Part shown: in pieces, positions 57,501-64,000 of the stretch
How the letters are laid out: every line of letters starts with the position of its first letter
How positions within the stretch are numbered: the stretch's first letter is position 1
Assembly: GCA_039707465.1 (NCBI GenBank)
Contig: CM077653.1
Coordinates: 5,572,184 to 5,636,183 of the forward strand
DNA: 64,000 nucleotides
Reading direction: 5' to 3'
Origin: Rhabdophis nuchalis
Lineage: Eukaryota > Chordata > Lepidosauria > Squamata > Natricidae
Notes under the pieces: model-generated
What the model saw: the letters and a program-made list of their open reading frames with translations, nothing else
Databases searched by the model: none
What the model was told of the DNA's origin: nothing
Program-made: the position numbers and the translations under genes

Positions 57501-59373
57501 GGCTACACAAACAGGGCCGTCGGCAGTGACGCCCAAAGCATCCCAAGTCCTAAACATCAAACGATTGACCATTTTGACCTTCCCTCAGGTTTAGCCACAT
57601 CCAGAGAAGGTCAGTCTGTGGTTCCACCTCCAGGTATGGCCAGTTGCAATGCCTTTTGGTCAGTGGTGATCAGGGGTGGATTGCTGCCAGCATCGCTACT
57701 GGTTCTGTGCCTCAAAAATTTTGTGCACGCGTACTCGCTTCCCTCACAGGCGTGCCAGATGTGTGCCACATGTGCATGCACATTGGCCAATGAAAAAGTC
57801 TGCGCATGCGCAAAAACTTACAAATGAAAAAATAAATAAATCTTTCCATTGAAAATTGTTCTGCACATGTGCAGAACTGAAAAACAAGATGGCGGCCCCC
57901 TAGGAGTACTGGTTTGGGGACGTGGCAGGCATGGGTCACGATCAATTCCAGGTGACCCAGGCTGCCATGTTACTAACGGTTTGGCCGAACTGGTCTGAAC
58001 TGGTAGAAACCCACCTCTGGTGGTGATTTTGACTTTCTTGAATAAGGGAAAGTTTAGTTCAACTTTTGATAACCACCAAGGTATCAAAACTTTCGTGACA
58101 ATTACCCAGCCTTTTGTGTGCTAACATTGTATTAGAAGCAAAATGTTTCTTAAATTGATTCCCATTATCAACTAATGTAAGTTTTTTTCTTTTAGATTTT
58201 ATTAGGCATTTATTAGAGTTCACTTTGATTGCTTTTTCTAGCATCTTTGAAGAGAAATCAGTATAAAATAGCGCATTGCCTTATTTTGCAATTTTAGCTA
58301 TGACCTACGTAATTATTCTTCAGCTATCAGTGAAGTGACTACTGTATCTAGCATATGGGAATATAAGTTTAGTGGTGGCTGGTTTAGTGGTGAAATTCAC
58401 AATTCAGCAGCAACAGGAAAAAATGTCGAAAGTTAAGACACTTATTTTTTAAAATGTAAAACTTTCACTGAAACCACAGAGGTTTCTAACCAGGCATGAT
58501 TTTAGAAAAGACAAATGAGAACTATCACAATTTACCAAGATACATGTTGGACTCAGCAAAAATCAACCTAACACAATATTGGAAAACAGATATCTTGCCT
58601 GTCCTAATCAGAGTGGAAAATTAACACTGGAGAATAAAATTGACAACATTTTATACATTCCTAATGGAAATGAAGATAGGTAAAGGTAAAAGCTCTTCTT
58701 GCACATATGTGTGCTAGTTGTTCCCAACTCTAAGGGGCGGTGTTCAACACCATTTCAAAGCCGAAGAGCCAGCGCTGTCCGAAGATGTCTCCGTGGTCAT
58801 GTGGCCGGCATGACTCAATGGCGAAGGTGCACGGAACGCTGTTCCCTTCCCACCAAAGGTGGTCCCTATTTTTCTACTTGCATTTTTTACAAGCTTTCGA
58901 ATTGCTAGGTTGGCAGAAGCTGGGACAAGTAACGGGAGCTCACTCCATTACGCGGTGCTAGGGATTCAAACCGCTGAACTGCCGACCTTTCTGATCGACA
59001 AGCTCAGCGTCTTGGCCACTGAGCCACAGTGTCCCCTCCTTAGTTGAGATAAGTTCAAATAAAAATGGCTCCCTTATGCATATATCACAGGGCAAGAGAG
59101 ATATAAATAACTAGCCTCTCTCCTTTCACTTCTTTTCAGGTTCAGAAATGTCACCTAACCCAAAAAATATATATACTAAATAAATTAGGCAAGGATTAAA
59201 AAAACAGTCAAGAGTCCTAGATCTCCCTTACTTCAGTTGTTCATTGGTAATTTCCTCTGGATATTCAAATGTTGAGCTCCTTCTGATACAACCTCTTGGA
59301 TCTGTTGTGCAATCAACATCATCTTTCCATCCGTCTCTCTTATCCGTACCCAATTGGAGAGACAGTTCAAAAT
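46671..59373 (-). CDS. Unidentified minus-strand gene, 3' part, five exons
   Basis: Five minus-strand exons (59232-59373, 54966-55003, 52183-52299, 48702-48791, 46671-46738; 142, 38, 117, 90 and 68 nt) have AG acceptors and GT donors. Their phases join exactly to one frame of 150 codons and a stop. I do not recognise the protein. Visible features are a segment with two Cys (DCTTDPRGC), a predicted helix/strand region ([12 protein letters not shown], then [15 protein letters not shown]), a tract [20 protein letters not shown], and a basic, Ser-rich tail ([15 protein letters not shown] ... SPKQSKKN). No transmembrane helix is obvious. Such a tail could be a nuclear-localisation or phosphorylation site; this is inference. 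In human the downstream neighbour of ATP12A is RNF17 on the same strand. I see no resemblance to RNF17, so local gene order may differ. Upstream exons must lie above 59.4 kb. Confidence 0.7.
46925..47000 (-). mobile_element. Penelope-like tail, TAGTT subfamily
   Basis: Reverse core gtttattatccaactaggca ... catcatcag. Confidence 0.5.
47054..47625. mobile_element. hAT-like ACCGGTT element with internal 32-bp minisatellite
   Basis: Direct repeats gtttacct at 47046-47053 and 47626-47633. Left end cagtggtgaaattc, right end gatttcacccctt. About 12 units of 32 bp (aaaatttccactaccggttc plus tccaaactactc) fill 47200-47605. Confidence 0.82.
47722..48415. mobile_element. hAT-like ACCGGTT element
   Basis: Left end cagaggtaaaattcg, right end gaatttcaccactg. 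Flanks atcttacc/atcgtaca agree at 6 of 8. Confidence 0.6.
48702..48791 (-). CDS. Unidentified gene, exon d: basic segment
   Basis: The 90-nt exon encodes [20 protein letters not shown], then STLDIPPVE. The donor is gtacag. The acceptor ...aaattag has a weak pyrimidine tract. RRIRRKS resembles a basic nuclear signal and a basophilic kinase site. Confidence 0.62.
49240..49785. mobile_element. Compound foldback with a tRNA-derived SINE
   Basis: Sequence of about 120 bp at 49470-49590 recurs inverted at 49655-49781 (ctttctgtctagatggtctc, ccctaacagggtgttgtgga). A tail tgatcagctcaaaaa ... taacacac is also present in both orientations (49262-49300, 49610-49640). Box-B-like gattcgaaccggggc at 49369-49383 marks a reverse tRNA-derived SINE. 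Confidence 0.7.
49775..49935 (-). mobile_element. L2/CR1-clade LINE tail
   Basis: ataccccgcccttctccttg ... gcggcgcacagg in reverse. Confidence 0.6.
49940..50680. other. A/T-rich intron of the minus-strand gene, nothing recognised
   Basis: No exon or repeat family recognised on either strand. Confidence 0.45.
50681..51088. mobile_element. CGTATTTTTC-type MITE
   Basis: Inverted ends cgcattttttgaagtataag ... cttatactccgaaaaatacg, with cgcctcttat-like blocks and a poly-purine centre. About 400 bp. Confidence 0.6.
51091..51280 (+). mobile_element. Helitron 5' fragment
   Basis: tatataaaagctaggtatca ... ctccagaaccgtaaacttga parallels the start of 9555-10007. Confidence 0.5.
51320..51715 (+). mobile_element. 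CR1 LINE 3' fragment split by a MITE
   Basis: Diverged CR1 (caccagaggagaggacaagg ... tgagcaggggggttagactag) interrupted by 51508-51637. Confidence 0.65.
51508..51637. mobile_element. hAT-type hairpin MITE with 8-bp TSD
   Basis: 130-bp palindrome caggggtatccaaacttggg ... acacccctg. Direct repeats gtataaag at 51500-51507 and 51638-51645. Confidence 0.9.
51724..52021. mobile_element. hAT-type element with 8-bp TSD
   Basis: Starts caggggtcagcaacc, ends tctgactcctg. Flanks ttctaatg/ttctagtg (7 of 8). Confidence 0.82.
52183..52299 (-). CDS. Unidentified gene, exon c
   Basis: The 117-nt exon has acceptor ctgaatttcag and donor gtaaga. It encodes [18 protein letters not shown] and [20 protein letters not shown]. 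Of the five exons this one looks most like conserved protein. Confidence 0.72.
52687..52751. repeat. (AAGG)n microsatellite
   Basis: Pure GGAA tetranucleotide run. Confidence 0.95.
53001..53370. mobile_element. hAT-type element with 8-bp TSD
   Basis: Ends taggggtgtgaaactc and gagtttgacacccctg. Flanks ggctagtc/ggctagac (7 of 8). Same family as 17471-17871. Confidence 0.8.
54093..54730. repeat. Three-copy macrosatellite with expanding pyrimidine tracts
   Basis: A 90-bp core (tggtcctgtccaccattgaa ... gaacccagaagg) occurs at 54098, 54331 and 54633. The spacers are (CTTC)n at 54193-54262 and (CTTT)n at 54424-54545 plus CCCT-rich runs, giving unequal periods of about 233 and 302 bp. Confidence 0.9.
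54966..55003 (-). CDS. Unidentified gene, 38-nt microexon b
   Basis: A 38-nt exon lies between a good pyrimidine tract with cttcag and a strong gtaagt donor. In phase it encodes [12 protein letters not shown] and joins exons a and c without frameshift. It is short, so its support comes mainly from the phase match. Confidence 0.6.
55690..56310. repeat. Purine-only tract with a 42-bp minisatellite
   Basis: gagtgtatga recurs at 55891, 55933, 55975 and onwards every 42 bp (about six units), within 600 bp of nearly all-purine + strand. The 42-bp period keeps three reading frames open; this is not coding evidence. Confidence 0.93.
56985..57375. repeat. Polypyrimidine tract
   Basis: About 390 bp of C/T-only + strand without a fixed unit, lying 700 bp from the purine tract of opposite bias. 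Confidence 0.9.
57671..58019. mobile_element. hAT-like ACCGGTT element with 8-bp TSD
   Basis: Left end caggggtggattgctgcc, right end aaacccacctctg. Direct repeats gtggtgat at 57663-57670 and 58020-58027. Confidence 0.85.
58030..58675. other. A/T-rich stretch, nothing recognised
   Basis: No repeat or exon recognised. The region lies in the intron before microexon b. Confidence 0.45.
58681..59036 (-). mobile_element. Sauria-type SINE, full length
   Basis: Reverse copy from the taaaagctcttcttgcacat tail to the cttggccactgagccacag head. Confidence 0.85.
59232..59373 (-). CDS. Unidentified gene, 3'-part exon a
   Basis: The acceptor is ...tttattgcacag and the donor gtaagg. The open frame begins [18 protein letters not shown] and ends EEITNEQL. 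It enters with 2 nt and leaves with 2 nt of a split codon. The long (TA)n array starts about 200 nt upstream in the preceding intron. Confidence 0.7.
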
Positions 59374-59580
59374 CTGTGCAATAAATAGGAGAAAAAGCAG
59401 ATGGAAAGAGAGGCGTTAAAAAAGATAAAATCAAAAGGAGGCTGAAAAAGGGAAGATTTGAGTCACAATTACCTAACCATCCAAAATACCCCCACTTCCT
59501 ATTCTCTAATTTTGTTCTGTTGCACCACACAATTTCCAGGTGGAAAGAGTATTTATTGCAGAAGTGTGAAAAACATATTT

Positions 59581-59840
<260 letters not shown>

Positions 59841-60000
59841 TCTGGCATTGCTGGCTTCGGGGATTTTCCCGTGTATATAGCATGGAGATGTTATTGCAAC
59901 ATTTTGGCAAGATCTCACTTGCCATCATCAGGCAGGCTTCTGTCTGTGACTGTGACTGTGAAAATCTATGAAAACACACACACACACATACACACACACA

Positions 60001-60036
<36 letters not shown>

Positions 60037-60062
60037 TGTATGTATGTATGTATGTATATATG
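60001..60062. repeat. (TATG)n microsatellite
   Basis: Tetranucleotide run between two Penelope-like pieces. Confidence 0.95.
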
Positions 60063-60153
60063 TTTTCTGAGGTTTTCGCGGGTGTTTGTATGTAGGTCTT
60101 TGGTTGTTCGGGTTTTCTCCCGCATAGAATTGGAAGTATCTTCACGACGTTTT

Positions 60154-60267
60154 GATGAAATCTCATTCATCATCTTCAGGCTGGTGCTTCCGGCTTGGTG
60201 CTTCCATTTGCTCCTGGAAGCACCAAGCCGGAAGCACCAGCCTGAAGATGATGAATGAGATTTCATC
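60154..60267. repeat. Perfect 52-bp inverted repeat, 10-bp spacer
   Basis: 60154-60205 is the exact reverse complement of 60216-60267; the spacer is atttgctcct. Each arm contains stem II of a hammerhead-like core. Confidence 0.95.
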
Positions 60268-60587
60268 GAAAGAGCAAGAGCCTTTAACCATTCAGCCAGC
60301 CAGGTTCTCTTATTGCATCAGCTGAGACAGGAGGATTAGTATCCATATATATTACTACATGACATCTGTATTGACTTTTTGGTGTGGTTATTCATCAAAA
60401 GTTACGTATTTGCTCCATGTGCGCCACGATTTACAATTCTAAAATGTCTACCATCAAAGATAGCCACGATCTTAAGTTACTGATCACATTGATACATTGG
60501 TGTAACTAATAGTGCCCTGTATAGTGCTCCAGCCATCTTAGCTCATTTCTTTAGAAATTAATTCATCAGGTTTAATATAATGCAGGG

Positions 60588-60939
60588 AAAACAGTGGCTC
60601 AGTGGCTAAGATGCTGAGTTTGTCGATCAGAAAGGTCGGCAGTTCAGCGGTTCAAATCCCTAGTACTGCGTAACAGAGTGAGCTCCTGTCACTTGCCTCA
60701 GCTTCTGCCAACCTAGCAGTTCAAAAGCACATGAAAAATGCAAGTAGAAAAATAAGAGCCACCTTTGGTGGGAAGGGAACAGCATTCCGTGCGCCTTCAG
60801 GATTGAGTCATGCTAGCCACATGACCATGGAGACGTCTTCGGACAGCACTGGCTCTTTGGGTTTGAAATGGAGATGAGCACCGCCCCCTAGAGTCGGGAA
60901 CAACTAGCACATATGTGCGAGGAGAACCTTTACCTTTTA
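60588..60939 (+). mobile_element. Sauria-type SINE, full length
   Basis: Head cagtggctcagtggctaaga and tail gtcgggaacaactagcacat ... aacctttacctttt. Confidence 0.87.
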
Positions 60940-61012
60940 ATATAATGCAAGTTTGCCTACCGATGATTTCTCCTACTTACCCCGACTCTCACAATAAGGT
61001 TAATATGATATA

Positions 61013-61480
61013 AAAAAGACGTGGAGACTCTGGAAAGAGTGCAGAGAAGAGCAACAAAGAGGATTAGGGGACTGGAGGCTAAAACATATGAAGAACGGTT
61101 GCAGGATCTGGGTCTGTCTAGTTTGACGAAAAGAAGGACTAGAGGAGACATGATAGCAGTCTTCCAATATCTCAGGGGCTGCCCCAAAGAAGAGGGAGTC
61201 AAGCTATTCTCCAAAGCACCTGGGGGCAGGACAAGAAGCAAAGGGTGGAAACTCATCAAAGAGAGAAGCAACTTAAAACTAAGGAGAAATTTTCTGACAG
61301 TGAGAACAATTAATCAGTGGAACAACTTGCCTCCAGAAGTTGCGAATGCTCCAACACCAGAAATTTTTAAGAAGAGACTGGACAGCCATTTGTCCAGAAT
61401 GATATAGGGTCTCCTGCCTGAGCAGGGGGTTGGACTAGAAGACCTCCAAGGTCCCTTCCAACTCTGTTATTCTGTTATTC
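61013..61480 (+). mobile_element. CR1 LINE 3' end
   Basis: Open frame [20 protein letters not shown] ... QWNNLPPEVANAP, then the canonical 3' terminus and a TTATTC-type tail. Confidence 0.87.
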
Positions 61481-61546
61481 CCTCAAAGAAGCATGAAGAG
61501 GTTACTCTTTCTGTGTGTTCCACTTTTATTTAAAAGGATATAAGAG

Positions 61547-61765
61547 CTGCGGTGGTGCAGTGGTTAGAGTCCAGTACTGCAGGCTACTTCTGCTGCCTGC
61601 TGGCTGCCTGCAATTTGGCAGTTCGAATGTCATCAAGCTCAAGATTGACTCTTCCATTCTTCTGAGGTTGGTCAAATGAGGACCCAGATTATTGGGGTGG
61701 GGTGGGGTGGGGAATATGCTGTCTCTGTAAATCTGTTAGAGAGCGTTGTAAAACTACAAGTGCAA
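61547..61765 (+). mobile_element. tRNA/L2-type SINE
   Basis: gtgcagtggttagagtccag head, decayed tail. Confidence 0.68.
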
Positions 61766-61843
61766 TTCCTTCCTTCCTTCCTTCCTTCCTTCCTTCCTTC
61801 CTTCCTTCCTTCCTTCCTTCCTTCCTTCCTTCCTTCCTTCCCT
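61766..61843. repeat. (TTCC)n microsatellite
   Basis: Pure tetranucleotide run between two SINE copies. Confidence 0.95.
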
Positions 61844-61849
61844 CCCAAT

Positions 61850-62056
61850 GGTTAGAATGCAGTATTGCAAGCTAACTCTGCCGACTGCCAGCCGTTTGAT
61901 CCTGATTGGCTCAAGGTTGACTCAGCCTTCCATCCTTCCGAGGTCTGTAAAATGTGGACTCGGATTATTGGAGTCAATTTGCTGACTCTGTAAACCACTT
62001 AGAGTGGGCTGTAAAGCTCTATGAAGCGGTATCTACGTCTAAGTGCTATTGCTAAG
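61850..62056 (+). mobile_element. tRNA/L2-type SINE, 5'-truncated
   Basis: ggttagaatgcagtattgca to ggtatctacgtctaagtgct. Confidence 0.7.
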
Positions 62057-62634
62057 TGTTAGAAATAAAGGCCTGCTCCTTGCAATCCAAATATTCAAAC
62101 AGATCACTGAGCTTGCCAACGTGCTGGCTTTAAATCCGAGTCCGATAGCCTGGATCTCACTTGTCTTTGGACTTGATCAAAGGCCCAACTAAGGAGGTGT
62201 GTTTAACATCCATGACTGCTTTTAAGCTGCAGCTTCCAAGGGCAACACTGGCGGCTGCATTCAGCTTCTATTCTCGACGATCCTTTTTTTTGTTTTGGAG
62301 AGAGATGAAAGTCGGTAGCGCTCCCTGCTGCTCTTAGCAGATGCCTCCTTTTGTTTTTGATCTGTCGTGATAAATGGGGTACGGATTACAAAAACGGGAC
62401 GCTCTTCAATTGGGAAACGATTTTCCGTGACGCAACGAAAACAAAAAACAAATGTGTTGTGTTTGGATGGCATGCCCTGAATCGCACACCTCAATTTCCC
62501 GGGATGAAAATTGTTAATCAAGGGTTGGGTTATTTATTCACGCACAGGAGGAAGAAGAGAAAATGGGAGAGCTCAGGAATGAAAGATCTGTCACAGGGCT
62601 TAGCTCCTAATCCAATCCAAACAGTTTCAAGTAC

Positions 62635-62750
62635 CTTTCTTCTGGATCTCCCACAAGGAAGCCAAGCCTGGCCAACTTTTGAACGCTCAACGGTTCTTCA
62701 AAACTCAACCGAGCGGATACACAAAGCGGTGAGTGATTCGGCAGTGATTT
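62635..62750 (-). other. Candidate exon, unresolved
   Basis: Minus strand: acceptor ctctctcttag, open frame with SFEEPLSVQKLARLGFLVGD, donor gtactt. It leaves phase 2, which does not join exon a at 59232-59373 directly, so an intermediate exon would be needed. The + strand also has a strong gtgagt donor at 62730. Could be chance. Confidence 0.3.
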
Positions 62751-62779
62751 CTAAGAGAGAGAGAAAGAAAGCAAGGAAT

Positions 62780-63115
62780 GTTGTTGTTGTTAGTTGCAAA
62801 GTCGTGTCCGACCCATCACGACCCCATGGACAACATTCCTCCAGGCCTTCCTGTCCTCTACCATCCTCTGAAGTCCATTCAACCTCACACCTACTTCTTC
62901 AGGGACTCCAGCCAGCCAGCTCATTCTCTGTCCTCCCCTTCTTCTTTTGCCCTCAATCGTTCCCAGCATGAGGCTCTTCTCCAGGGAGTCCTTCTTCCTT
63001 CTCATTAGGTAGCCAAAGTATTTGAGTTTCCTCTTCAGGATCTGGCCTTCTAAAGAGCAGCCAGGGTGGATCTCCTCTAGGACTGACGGGTTGGATCGCC
63101 TTGCAGTCCAAGGGA
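62780..63115 (-). mobile_element. BovB (RTE) LINE 3' end
   Basis: Reverse frame KRKLKYFGYLMRRKKDSLEK, AWRNVVHGVVMGRTRL. Same region of BovB ORF2 as 33091-33420. Confidence 0.88.
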
Positions 63116-63149
63116 CATGCAAGAAATATACAAATCCTCAAAAGGACAA

Positions 63150-63232
63150 GCTTTCCCAAGAATAACAGCAAAATCTTTCACCTCTGGAGGGTGAAAATTA
63201 AGCATTTAAAGATTTTGCTGTTATTCCTGGGA
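63150..63232. repeat. Short inverted repeat
   Basis: tttcccaagaataacagcaa and its near complement ttgctgttattcctgggaaa lie about 40 bp apart. Confidence 0.7.
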
Positions 63233-63624
63233 AATTGTGTCATTCTGATTCTTTTGAAACTATACATGTTTACTCATAGCAAACGTTTGAGAACAACAGC
63301 AATGCAAATACACTTTCGAGATTCCAGCTGAAATCCTGTGCAATCAACAGCCCTTCTCTTTTTCCGGATTTTCCTGTAATTCAGTGTGGCAGGTTGATTT
63401 CACATGGGATTCAAAAGCAATTTCATGTGAAAATCAATAAGCAGACGTGGTTCCTCTTGCTGTTGTTGTTGTTGTTGTTTTGGAAATGAGCCTGATTCAC
63501 AATTAGGAATGCCTAATTGTGGCAGATGGCTCATCACTCTACAAGGATCCATATTTTGGCTTTCCGAGTTGAACAGGCCAAGTGTCTTGGCTGATGCTTA
63601 TAGCAATCCCCCCATATGCCTGGC

Positions 63625-64000
63625 ATTAATAATAATAATAATAATTTTATTTATATCCTGCTCTCTCTCCCCGAGGGGACTCGAGGCGGAGCACAGGGTA
63701 TTAAAAGCAACTAAAACCAAACAGATACAGAATTAAAACCTTAAATATAAATAAATAAATAAATAACTAAGTAACTAAGTTAAAAATAGATTAAACATAT
63801 GTCCCTGCGCTAAAATCCCTCATAAAATCCCTTAATCTTAACAGAGACTATCCTATCCTAGGCTGGCCAAGCAAAAAAGATGTGTCTTTAGTTTCAGACG
63901 GAAGGAGCGGAGGTCCGTAGTTGTCCTAATATCGGGGGGAAGGTCGTTCCAGAGGGCTGGGCCCGCCACAGAGAGGGCCCTTCCCCTGGGCGTCGCCCGC
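63625..64000 (-). mobile_element. L2/CR1-clade LINE 3' end, running off the window
   Basis: (AAT)n, reverse tail (ctctccccgaggggactcga), then reverse ORF end with gggcccgccacagagagggc. Confidence 0.65.

Larger units (their letters stand above)
59850..60300. mobile_element. Penelope-like tails joined in opposite orientations
   Basis: Reverse core at 59901-59931 (GGCAAG/CTTGCC stem), forward terminus gactgtgaaaatctatgaaa, an (ATGT)n tract, reverse core 60150-60179 and forward core 60242-60272. The last two are arms of a perfect 52-bp inverted repeat. Confidence 0.65.

Noticed and set aside
62351..62971. 206-residue + strand open frame
   Set aside because: Its right part runs through an antisense BovB end; no acceptor or homology supports it.

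Overview
This window is vertebrate nuclear DNA, almost certainly from a squamate and most likely a snake. The evidence is the mix of interspersed repeats. There are many 5'-truncated CR1 LINEs, several ending in ATTCT/AATAG-type pentanucleotide tails. There are BovB (RTE) LINE 3' ends, tRNA-derived SINEs with a BovB-like tail (Sauria-SINE type), Penelope-like tails, hAT-type short elements, Helitron ends, and very long GATA, ATCT, CATC, CT and TA microsatellites.

Left half (about 0.5-35.3 kb, + strand): one host gene, ATP12A, the alpha subunit of the non-gastric H+/K+-ATPase. I placed 22 exons (family exons 2-23) with GT-AG borders, matching phases and no internal stop. They give 1,030 codons plus a stop. 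Only the tiny exon 1 (about 3 codons) and the promoter lie upstream of the window. The polyadenylation signal is at 35252-35257. Catalytic motifs ([24 protein letters not shown]) and the H,K-pump residues (Lys in M5, Arg in M8) are intact. The introns are filled with mobile elements.

Right half (35.3-64 kb): mostly repeats. It also holds the 3' end of an unrecognised minus-strand gene, seen as five exons between 59.4 and 46.7 kb. Their reading phases join exactly and end in a stop at 46671-46673. Its last exons therefore run towards the 3' end of ATP12A (convergent).

Mobile-element layer: fourteen short elements have 8-bp target-site duplications of hAT type, several nested in or abutting one another. 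One 547-bp Tc1/mariner deletion derivative and one complete short Helitron are present. Two LTRs of one family occur, one of them a near-complete solo LTR. The most unusual pattern is a hammerhead-ribozyme-like core with constant geometry (CTGANGA, 1 nt, 6-bp stem, 6-nt loop, GAAA). It recurs in at least four sequence subfamilies of Penelope-like tails, and the stem II sequences covary between subfamilies.
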